64,000 bases of DNA from Rhodamnia argentea (Eukaryota > Streptophyta > Magnoliopsida > Myrtales > Myrtaceae). The stretch lies in contig NC_063152.1 in assembly GCF_020921035.1 (NCBI RefSeq), forward strand, positions 31,867,903 to 31,931,902. The letters are read 5' to 3'. Every line of letters begins with the position of its first letter. Within the stretch, counting starts at the first letter, position 1. Position numbers and translations under genes: made by a program. The notes beneath the pieces are model-generated. The model had not been told where the DNA came from. It ran no database searches and saw only the letters and a program-made list of their open reading frames with translations. This document shows positions 45,405-55,579 of this stretch, in pieces.

Positions 45405-45960
45405 CATTATTTCTACTTTAGAAATTAACTTTCGACCAAAAATTAATTTTTTTACTTCTATTCCAAAAATTAATTTCTGATCATAGAAATTCATTTGGTA
45501 ACAGTTAAAAAATTTTATTTCTAAAATATTATTAACAGAAAATTTTCTATAAAGAGTTATTATCAATGGCAGAAAAATTTCTATTTTATTTTTTAACTTT
45601 TTAAATTTATTTAAAAATAGTTTTTATTATAAAAAAATATTATTTACATTTTACTCCGGCGACCGGAGATGGCGACTTGGCTGCGGCGGCCGGAGATGGG
45701 CGGTGGTCGGTGGTTGGCAATGGGCAGCGGATGTGGTGGTCGGTGATCATAGCCAAGAACGGGTGGCAGCAGGCGATGGTCGGTGGTTGGTGATGGTCAC
45801 GAGTGGTGATGGGCAGTGGCCAGCTGTGGTCGGCGATTGTCAACGGTAGCAGTTGTCAACGATAGCGGTTTTCAATTGTTAATTTACTACTAAATGAGTT
45901 TCTTTTAGATAGGCAATTTACCCGGGAGAAATCATTTTTTTTTAACCTTTCCCTATTTGC
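45405..45960. repeat. AT-rich arm plus GC-rich core element
   Basis: The left 250 bp is AT-rich with TAGAAATTAACTTTYGACC words matching 16.98 kb and 54.5 kb. The centre (45.65-45.85 kb) is GC-rich (CCGGCGACCGGAGATGGCG, GGTCGGTGG words) with open frames caused by composition. I see this as a decayed non-autonomous element; the right boundary is unclear. Confidence 0.4.
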
Positions 45961-46454
45961 CAACTGAAAACGAGTTAAAGACAGTATTGAACTGAAAAAT
46001 TATCTCAACGTCAGTTGGTGCGCAGCAATTTTGACTAGAACTCTTCATCATCATCGTCTGAAAAATTCAATTCCGAACTTAACATCATAAAGATCGGACG
46101 CTGCTAGATTGCTAGGACTTTATACCGAAACAAGCCGAAACGACCAATCAAGTACGACACACCGTTTAATACAACGTGTTTCGACAAGAGGTTTCCGCGT
46201 TTTTATCGATCTAATCACATAGAATTATCCATGGATTATCACAAAATAAGGTGCGTACAAAACAAATGATCCCACCGAACCTTGTCTGCAACTGTTTGTA
46301 TAAAAACTGTGGCTGACAGCACCGTAAGGGGTTTGAATCATTCAAGTCCGTAAGCAACTTCTACTTTTATAATCAACCTGACATTCGAGGATGTCTCCTT
46401 GTCCACATTTCAGCCATCAATTCAGGCCTTGAATGCTCATCCTCTGTACGTATT

Positions 46455-46898
46455 GGTGCATTTGATTCGGCTTTGGGGAAATGTTTTTGGGAAAATACAA
46501 AAGCCTCTAGACTATGAAGGTTTTTGAAATACAAATAGTGTTAGGTAAACTGTATTTTAAAAACACATAGACGACTTTAACTTAAATGTCGGTTTGACAA
46601 AACCTACACTTTGCAAAAGACTTTTGCGCCTCAAGTCATGCAACCAAGGCCTTAGCGTGGATGGCCAGCAGCCAGAACTGACCTCACCAAAGAGGACGCG
46701 TTTGGTGGGTACATTTCCAGAATTATGAAAGTTGAGCGAGGGCAAAGTTGAAAGATAAAGTAGTCATATTTGCATTTTGGAAATGCAATTGCTATCCCCA
46801 AAACTCTCTAAAAAAAAAAAAATTTATCAAGCCATTTGCATTTGGCTGAGGGGCTCTGAAACCCCAAAGGGCTTTGGCAAAGCCGAACCGAACGCACC
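46455..46898. mobile_element. Small TIR element (GGTGCRTTYGRTTCGGCTTT ends)
   Basis: The left end GGTGCATTTGATTCGGCTTT (46455) and right end, read on the minus strand, GGTGCGTTCGGTTCGGCTTT (46898) match at 17 of 20 positions. Subterminal words (GGGAAAATACAAA left, GCCAAATGCAAAT right on the minus strand) are also similar. About 444 bp, with no coding region: a MITE. No convincing target duplication flanks it. Confidence 0.65.
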
Positions 46899-49800
46899 TA
46901 TAGAAACCACTGAAGTGGGATCTGATTAGCAGTTATGATGTACATGAAAATGACCATTGCCCAGAAGAAGACACCGAAGAGAAATCCGCTCTTGGCGCAT
47001 CATCAAAAGCTTCATGTGATTGCCCTGGCGTGCCGGCTTGTTAATCGTGTTCAACACATGCGTCCACAGATCCTTTTTCATTAATCTTACATTTACATGT
47101 ACCAAGTCTTCATGTAGTGCGGGATCTTTCAGTTTTCTTGTTGGTCTTCCTTCCACCTGCTCTCGGTTGGATCAAGAACTTGCCAAATCGGAAGCGGAAT
47201 CCCGGCTTATCCGGCCATAGCGACTCGAAACATCTTTCTTGTGGCCCGAGTTTTGTATCATTCGATGGCGAACCGTTGTCTGAATTCGCTTGTTGGTTGG
47301 TCAAACGGGGACTTAGAACGAACATAACCGACTTCGATTTGGACACTTAAGATAGCTTTGACCATTCGAAAATGTAACACATATCTGTCGAAGCATCAAG
47401 GGATAAACATCGGCACACGACTCTTCAACAGACCCACTTCCAACCATGAATCCCCTCTTTTTCGTTGTTCTAACCTCGACCATTCAATGATGAATAGAAG
47501 CGCAATTAAAATTATTGGGGAGCACCTGATTTGGAATCCATCTTCTTTTACATGGAATAGCGACGATCCAAAGTTCAAGTGTGCCACCCTATGTATCTAG
47601 CTCATGAAAACTGTCCCTCACGAATCGTGTTAGATGAGAGACTCGAGTACTAAAGCCCGGCCTCTCATCACAAGTCGGGCTCTACTCCATCCACGTTAAT
47701 CAGTCCCATATTAGATTAATTCAACTAAATAATATACCTCGCATCAGAAAAACTCTTACATCGAGTCTTTCATTAAGTCTAGTCGGCGACCTTGAATGTC
47801 ATGTCGTTTTCTACGAAGGGCTGTAAATCAACGGCCATGAATGGCATCGCTTTCCTCCAAGCTCGTTCTTTTCTCGGCCTTGGACCGTAGTACCGTACAC
47901 GTTGAGCTTTTCTTAGGCTCTAAGACTTGCATTCCACGACGTCATGGCTTGGAATTTAAAGCTAGCGTCTTGGGGGAAATCTCTTCGGACGTGTGCGAAC
48001 CAGAAGCGGAATGACGGGGAAAGTTCAGAGAAACGTATAAGGGTACGAACAAAAGAATTGACCGTTGACTGTTCTCCTTCAGATGAATCCCGTGATCGAT
48101 TTGATCATCGAATATTGCCTGCTTATAGTATTAATACCATGAAAGGGACTCCAAATATGATACCAAGTACGACACGAGCATCTTTTCCTTCCGTGTAAGC
48201 CGGGCTTTTAAAGAAGGGGAAACACTGATACCGACCCGTCCTCCGATAACGTGTTAGGTATGATCTCGAAAACCCCCTAAAAAAAAAACGAAAGAGGAAA
48301 TTAAAGGGTGTACTTTTTAACACCAAGAATACAACAAGGAAGTAATATGAAGAGGGTGAATGTAATTTTTCTTTTTTTAGATTATCGAAAAAGTTTTAAA
48401 CCTATCTTGCACTCGTGTCAATTCAGTCATAAACCTTATAATATGGCCAGTTTAGACATAAACATTTTGACGATTTGTCGATAGATTCCATTCGGCTAAT
48501 TTTAGATTGAAATCGTAGATGTGGATGCCGATCGTCGTACGTGGCATGTATGGCACGGCTGGCGGATTTGGAGAAGAAAAAAGGTTGAAGGATGAGCGAT
48601 GGGATTCACATGTGTGGACTTAAGTGTCCAAATCACGGTGGACCAGATCAAATTGCCAACGATGTCAGATCAGAATTTCTTCTGGGCCCGAGATCAGATC
48701 AGAAGTTAAACTTGTTGCTTCTTGTTATTGTTTTGGATCGATTTCTTTTTTGGGATTAGGCCCATACCCTAGGCCCAGAATAAGGCGACAAAAGTAAACG
48801 AACTAGCAGGACAACTTACCGATTCTCCTAACATGTTCTCTCTATCATTTGCAAGACTAATCCTAATTAGGTTTTTCAAGAGAGAAAGGAGCGGGAACGG
48901 AAAATAATTTGTGAACAACGAAGTTGGTTCTCTTCTAATTGCGCGAATTGATTAACTCAACTCGTTAATCGATGTGGAAGTATTCCTCTTTCAAATAAAT
49001 AGCCCTTTCGAACGCAATCCCAAAAAAAAAACAGGCTGTACAGTTACACGACCGAGAAATTAGTTATGAAATGACAGTAGGACACCAAGAACGGCAGTGA
49101 AAAAAGATACCGTCACCAGAGCCGAGACAACATATGCATCGCCCGAGCATCGGATTGTCGGATTCCCCTCGAGGGGAAAGGCGCATTACCTTCGCCTCTT
49201 GAAAAACCTCCGGTGGCGACCCGCGATTGTTATAATTACCGCAATGCGGGAATTAGGTCATCAATCTGCTTTTTTATTTCTTTCAATGATATATTTTATG
49301 TGTTGAGCTTGATAATAGACTGTCAATGCGGGAACTATGAGGCTGGAAATCAATAATGGCATCCAAGCTGCATGTTCCTCATGGCTAATGTTCACGAATT
49401 GGACTTAATTGACATCACATGATCGAATGCCATACAGCCAAACCAAAACAAAAAAGAGAGATGCACATAATTGATGCTGAAGTCAAACAAACACGAGAGA
49501 CCCATCAATATGATTATTTTTCTCTATTTTTCTAATGGGGGTGCGAAAAATTCAAAAAAAAAAATTATAGACTAAGACAAAGATAATCCCCCAACGAAGA
49601 CCTTATGTAATATTCCTCGTGCACAAAAAGAATATGTCCCGCCATTGGCCCAAATTATCATGCGTACATTTCGTGATGTACTAAAATATTCAAATCGGAT
49701 TTGATAAGAGGGGATATGATATGCTTTGGAATTCAAAATAGGCACCCTTCCTACCATGATGTTCTCGGAGAATATGACGTGCGTACGTTTAGCGGAAAAT

Positions 49801-50004
49801 AAATGCTCTTGAAAATATTTTTTTTTAAATGACCGCTTATCTCATTTACAAAAATAAATGATTAAAAAAAATCAAATTTATATGATTTTATTATTATCGA
49901 TAGTGAAAATATTATTTAATGACTAATTATTTTAAGCAATATAAATAATTATTTCTTTTTTTAAAAAAAATTCATGCTTTTTATCCGATGAAAAAAGCAA
50001 ATTA
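46899..50004. other. Intergenic DNA with one repeat arm
   Basis: No gene is supported; frames at 46926-47156, 47110-47350 and 47944-48198 have no motif I recognise. The segment 48.37-48.57 kb is a copy of the arm of the 22.65-23.4 kb element (GTGTCAATTCAGTCATAAACC, ATTCGGCTAATTTTAGATTG). Confidence 0.4.
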
Positions 50005-50660
50005 ATGCTAACACTCGAGAAATTTAAAGCTAGCATCAATGCCGCGTGCCCTTGTGGGAAATCGTATGTGGGGAGAGATTATTGTTGCTTCACACGATGA
50101 GCTTTGCTCGGATTCTCGCGAGGCTGGGGTTCCAACTTATGTAGTACCGACACTTTTTGGAGGCTTTTTTGTGTCGCGTTCAACACTTTTTGATACGTAG
50201 TCAGCACTCTAAACACACCAGCGACACGCAAGTCCAGCATCCCGACACGCCACTTCGACATACACTTGATCAATTTTAAGCATTTTCAATGAATCAAAAT
50301 GTAAATATATATCTAGCCATCCTAAAATTAGTATATTCAGCAAATCCAACAAAAATTAATTGTGAATCTCTAACGTAAGAAGAAACTCACCATTGATATT
50401 TTTATATACTCATAATAAATATATTTAACATACAACGTGTCAAAATTTTTTACATTTGGATCATGTAACGGCGATAATTTATTCCTAAACATTTTCATAA
50501 ATATTGTTATCATCACCTTCACGCCGACCGCTCGAACAACTAGCTTTCCACCACATGGCACCAGGTGATTTCAAAAATTCCTAGCTGTATTCAACCAACA
50601 AAACAAAAAGAATTCCTAGCGTCATCACGTCACGACGGTCGGAAACTACGTAGCATCACG
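50005..50660. repeat. Rearranged copy of the 51.53-51.77 kb segment
   Basis: 50005-50130 is a direct copy of 51535-51650 (shared CTCGAGAAAT, GATTCTCGCGAGGC-type words). 50515-50660 is an inverted copy of 51640-51765 (shared GGTGCCA-GTGGTGGAAAGCTAG and CCGACGGCCGTGATGTGA-type words). The left copy therefore appears split, with its second half turned round. Confidence 0.55.
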
Positions 50661-50711
50661 ATACACGAATTATTTTTTAAAAAGGTAAATTTTTTCGCAC
50701 AACAGACGAAT

Positions 50712-51511
50712 GGTGGATTTGGTTCAACTTTGGAAATGAGTTTTGGGAAAATGTAAATACTTTTAACTTAAGGGGTTTTGGGAAAATGCAAATGGCATTT
50801 GGTAAAAAGCTCCTTTGAAAAATAGTTTTGGGGCTAATTAGTATTTGGCAAAGCAAATTTGCAAAAGGGCTTTCTGCCATATTTATTTAAATAATAAAAA
50901 AAGAAAATCCAAACCCTATGGTTACGATTGTCGATGAACTAGATTTGGCTCGCCGGCGGCAGTGGGTCGATGCCGCCGGGGGACGAACGAACCCCGGCTA
51001 GGGTCGCCCTGGGGGTCACGAGACACCCGACCCTCTCCCGGGCTCGTGGCCAAAGGTCGCTCGACCTTGGCTAGGTCCGCCCTAGGGTTGCGAGACGCCC
51101 GTCGGCTGTCTCCCGTGTTGCGAGACCCCGGCGACAAGGCCTGAGGTCGCATGAGTCAAGCGACGGCCGCCGGGGGTCGCCCACCCCGGGCGACCTCGGC
51201 CGACGCTCGCAGATCCGGCTGGCCGGTGGCCGTAACTAAGGTTTGGATTTTTTTATATTTAAAAACCATATAACAAAAAAATAAGAGGCAAAATTGGAAT
51301 TTGAAAAAATAAGTAAGGGTAAGTTTGGAAAACAAAAATCATAGCTCAGCATCTGGCCAAATGCAAAAAGCTTAATGATGTCAAGCTTTTAGTATTCCCA
51401 AGACTAATTTTCATCTCAAATCCCCTTGAGAATGATTGTCAAACGTCCTGTATTTTTTTCAAAAAACTTTGGAGCCCCAATGAGCTTTGAAAATGCTCAA
51501 CCAAACCCACC
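50712..51511. mobile_element. TIR element with GC-rich core
   Basis: The left end GGTGGATTTGGTTCAACTTT and the right end on the minus strand, GGTGGGTTTGGTTGAGCATT, are imperfect inverted repeats related to those of the 46455-46898 element. An inner inverted pair AAATCCAAACC-TATGGTTACG (50.91 kb) and CGTAACTAAGGTTTGGATTT (51.23 kb) brackets a GC-rich core (50.93-51.24 kb) rich in GGTCGCC and CGACC words. It contains no transposase. The nesting suggests an inner element or a captured core. Confidence 0.55.
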
Positions 51512-51770
51512 TAAAATCTCAATGGAAGTCAAGGTAACTCTCGAGAAATCGAAAGCGAACATCGGTGCCACTCTGTCCTCGTGGAAATTCGTCCACGGGG
51601 GAAGATTAAGGTTGCTTCTTCGCTCGAATTCTCGCGAGGCCGGTGGTCCCGACGGCCGTGATGTGACAACACTAAGAATTCCGAGAAGAAAAAAAAATTG
51701 CAAATCCTTGACATCACATGGTGCCACGTGGTGGAAAGCTAGTGGTTCGGACGGTGGGCGTGAAAGGTGA
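51512..51770. repeat. Intact partner of the rearranged 50.0-50.66 kb copy
   Basis: This segment carries both halves that are found separated and partly inverted at 50005-50130 and 50515-50660. It has no coding motif; frames on both strands are compositional. Confidence 0.5.
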
Positions 51771-53722
51771 TTTTTTTTTTTTTTTGGGAGTTGCGAGCTT
51801 TAACGGTTGATGATGCCCCGCCAACTTAAAAAAGAAAAAAAAGAGAAAAAAAAGAAGTTTGAAAACAAATAAAATAAATTTTTCAAAGAGCTTATCATTT
51901 TTTTTTTCAATTTTTTGCCCTTTTTGCTTTTCCCTTTTCCCCATTTTTTTTTTAATGTTACATTCAATGTCACAAATGGCTGGCATTGGACCCCATGCCA
52001 AAGGAGTGAGGCATGTGAGTTTGGGGAGGGTATCCTATAAGGGTGAGTTGGCCAACCCTCTCCCTTTTATAAGTACAAAACTGAACAAGAAGATTGCAAT
52101 TTCCAATTGAAAGGGGTGATCGAAATCGAGGGCCAATTGTGGGCCCCCCACCTCGATGAGTTTGGTGATATGGTAGGTGAGCACAATTATTAAGGACCCC
52201 GTGAACTGATCCGGACAATAGAATTAACACGATATTTCGCTTAAGCAGTTTAGCTAGAAACGAGTCACGGATTTAACTGTCATTAGCCTTCGCAATTACA
52301 AACGAGACGGATTTCAAAACACGATTGAGAAGTTTTGAAACCTATGCATTGCGTGATCGGACATTTCAGAGTCGAAAGGTCCGTATTGCTGTTGCGGACC
52401 GTGCAAAGGTGTTCGTGTTTTAAGACATGACAACCCAAATTCACGTGGGATTTGCCCGAACCATTTCACGCCGAAGTGGGGGACCATTTACAAGTGACGA
52501 GAGTCCCCGTAGAAAGGGACAGACTCGTAAAATCACGTATGCTGCGGGGACAAAATTGTAAATTCACGGCACCGCGATCGTTGTGGAGCCGTTGCACATG
52601 CGCTATTTTTCATCCTCGAGTCCTTTCGCTGTCAACAGATCGAACGGTCAAAAAGGCGGCTGATTTGTGCTGAGCCGTTGGATTTTGACCGTATCTCTCC
52701 GCTTTTTCCATTTCTCTTCTCTCCCTTTTTTTTTTTACTTTTGTTTTTCCCTCGGGGTTTAATTTTTTGTGGCTGTGATTCTGTTACCGTTGCTGGAAGC
52801 ATCGTTGGTTCGCTTCGGAAGGAACCAGGCCGGGCCCCACTCTTTCAAGTGCAATTTACTACTGGGAAGAACGTGCGACTTTGATGAAAATGCTCGATGC
52901 GTCGAGATCTTTCTCGTGTAGAAATCTGGACCGTTGGATCTTATGTTCTTCCGTGAATTCGTTGATCCGAGATCGTTTAGATTCCCGCAGAGAAAAAAAT
53001 GAAATTGCTTAGTTATCACGACATGTCCCATGATGAGATGTCTGAGGTCATTTTGATCGATAATTAATGAGTTTATCGTTTAAAGAAAAACAAGCATTCA
53101 TCATTTTTATTTGATTTTCTTTGACGCGACTACTAAAGTATATATACACGCACACGCACGCGTCAATGAAGTTGGCTAGAACCAACTGATTAAAATCGGT
53201 CTTTCAAATGAAATGCGTAGGTTCATGGGTAAAATCATACAAACTGGCTAAGGCCGGCTCTTCATCGGATTAACTCTCTAAATCACTTGTAATTCTCGGA
53301 TAAATCGTTTTTGGTTATTTAATAATTTGTATAGAAGCCGCGACAAAAGAGATAAGATATTGGATGGCTAAAAAGAAACTCGAAGTGCTTCAACCATTTT
53401 GTCAAGGGAAACTAATACATTAATAATGCAAAACATAAATTCAATACATTTTGAAAATGAAAAATAATAATTCGTGAACGGCTCCCAGGTCTACCCTTAG
53501 AATTGCTCGGCTCAATTTCAGGCTGGATCCAAAGCGTCCCAACTTGGTTTCTGGCTTGGGAAATTCCAGAACTAGCCATGACTTGATGAGTTTTAGGTAC
53601 TTGATCAATGAATAGACCTGGTCTGGAATCGATCACCTGACTTACCTCAATGACACGTTTATACTTCCATCTTTTAAGGAAAGAAAGGAAACACAAGCAT
53701 AAAAATTGATCACAATTATAGC
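51771..53722. other. Intergenic DNA, nothing recognised
   Basis: Several poly(T) runs near 51.77 and 51.90 kb. A moderately GC-rich, gene-leader-like stretch lies at 52.5-52.9 kb (TCTTCTCTCCC tract followed by short frames). I find no conserved protein or RNA gene. Confidence 0.4.
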
Positions 53723-53775
53723 CCCCATCTAGTTTTTTTTTTTTTTTTTGGTAAGGTCTAGTCCCCATCTAGTTT
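53723..53775. repeat. Micro-insertion, long T-tract then GGTAAGG
   Basis: A perfect 13-bp direct repeat CCCCATCTAGTTT (53723-53735 and 53763-53775) flanks a 27-bp insert of T run plus GGTAAGGTCTAGT. Immediately to the right lies CCCACC plus an A run (53776-53795), possibly a second event in the opposite orientation. Confidence 0.6.
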
Positions 53776-54449
53776 CCCACCAAAAAAAAAAAAAAACATA
53801 CATATTGTGACCATAGTGAGCAAACAGCTACTTTTTCAACCTTCACCTAACTTTCCAAAACCATTGAGCTAAAAACACACTTCACTTAAGCTTGAAGAAA
53901 TTCACAAAAGGAAAGACAAATCTACCATCTGACGAGACAACCCACCATACAATCACATTGCTGATGCTTGTCATCCACAAGAAAAATTCTGATTTTGATG
54001 CAGTGGATGCACCATGGATGAATCAAGCAGCTTCCAAAGAAACAACCCTTCTGCTGTTCTGCATTAAAAAACATAAAGAAGAGCACATGACTGCCACTGC
54101 AGGGGGATAAGAACAAAGCCAGCAGGACCAACCAACCTGTCAACATGCCCTTGCCCTTTCCAGAACAATCCCTCACTTGGAAAAAAAAAAAGGAGACATA
54201 GTAGATCATTATGGCAGTTAGGTCCATTCAATTTGAAATTTATAGACCGTTTCCTTAGGCCAACTAGGGACTTCCACAAATTCAATAGCAGAGAATTCAG
54301 AAGTCTGGAATTCAAGCTTAGGTTATCCCTAGGTACGAGCTACTCTATCTATGCAACATGCACGAATAATTTAACTGAAGCAAAGAAATATTTATAGCTT
54401 GCAAGGTAATCATTCTATCTTTTCTGAAGAGAAATTTGTTTCGTAATGT
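53776..54449. other. Intergenic DNA, nothing recognised
   Basis: Open frames on both strands are short and lack motifs. No RNA gene or repeat boundary is seen. Confidence 0.45.
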
Positions 54450-55335
54450 AATTTTATTATTTTTTTAATTTCTGGAGCAGATTTTTAATCCAGAAATAGG
54501 TTTGAAACATAAATGAGAAGTAAAAATCCTACTTCTCTATTTCTAGAACCAAAAACAGAAATAAAAATTCTTCTCATCATTCACTCCCTCTCTCTCTCGC
54601 CCTTTCGCCTATCGCCGCCGTCAGCCGGTTGTCAGCCCATTTAAAGTTCGGCGGCCGATAACTGTAAAAACTTTATGTTGTTATCAAATAAATTGATTTT
54701 GTGTTGTTGCTAAAAACGTTTCTCTGCACATAAACTCATCTAGGAATAAAAAAAATAAAAACTATTTCTATCAAGAAATTATTGTCAGGAACATTGTCAT
54801 TTATGCCCTTACATGTCGATATGCTCTATTATACTGTTAGAGTAAGTTCAATTCAGCCTTGCGCGGAGATGAATTATTGAACATTTTTAAAAATAACTTA
54901 ACGCTTGAAAGCGAAAATCTCAGGGGCAATATCCACAGTAAGGTAAAACATTAAGAAAAGAACCACAAGAAGAAACCTACAGCGCGAATGATAACCACTT
55001 TGTTCTCGGAAGTTATTTATTTTTCTATTTTATTTCTTGGATGAGTTTTTGAGCAGAGAAACGCGTTTAACAACGACATTTTTTTTTTTGTTTGCAAAAC
55101 AAAAATTCATTTGATAATGGCATTACATTTATACGATTGCTGGCTGTCGATCAATGGCCGGCGGTCGGGGATGCGAAAAAGAGGAAGATCACATGCGAGA
55201 GAGCGAGAGTGAGCGAGAAATTTTTATTTCTGTTTCTGTTTTAGAAATAGAAAAACAAGAAATTTTCATATTTCATTTTAGTTCTAAACCTATTTCTCAT
55301 TTAAAAATTTATCCAAAAAATAAAAATAAAATAGA
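54450..55335. repeat. Two opposed copies of one repeat upstream of the aquaporin gene
   Basis: 54470-54790 (plus) and 55010-55330 (minus) are copies of the same sequence in opposite orientation with about 220 bp between. Shared phrases in order: AAATAGGTTTRRAAC, AACAGAAATAAAAATT, a CTCTCTCGC-rich block, CGGCCGGC-type GC words, a TTATCAAATRAATT segment, and GTTTCTCTGC followed by AAACTCATC. Either one large foldback element or two independent insertions. No coding sequence. Confidence 0.6.
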
Positions 55336-55439
55336 GCAAAAGAAAATAAAAATAGAAGAAGAAGAAAAAGCACTGTCGTCCCCGCTCGCGTCCGCCTGTC
55401 GCCCGCAGCGATGAAACATAAAAAAATAAAATGTAGCAC

Positions 55440-55579
55440 GGTCATCTATAAAACCACCTTTGTCATCCCCTCTGCCACAGCTTTAGCTTTATAGAGAGAG
55501 AGAGACAGAGATCAGTCCGCGAAACAGAGGAAACAGAGAATACAGAGAGCAGAGAGCAGAGCACAGAAGCAGAAGGAAA
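55440..55579 (+). promoter_or_regulatory. Core promoter and 5' leader of the PIP1 aquaporin
   Basis: A TATA-like CTATAAAACC lies at about 55445-55454, some 130 bp before the start codon. It is followed by a GA-repeat leader (55494-55510, then CAGAG/GAGAGCAGAG repeats) ending GAAGGAAAATGG. GA-rich leaders are common in highly expressed plant genes. The transcription start is inferred to be near 55475-55485. Confidence 0.5.

Noticed and set aside
47110-47350. Frames on both strands (MSKSKSVMFVLSPRLTNQQA on the minus strand)
   Set aside because: No homology recognised and a competing frame of equal length on the other strand.
50922-51152. Arg/Pro-rich frames on both strands
   Set aside because: Same reason: GC-rich core of a non-autonomous element, composition only.
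53776-53800. Second micro-insertion (CCCACC plus A run) next to 53723-53775
   Set aside because: I could not find a flanking direct repeat, so it is mentioned only as a possibility.
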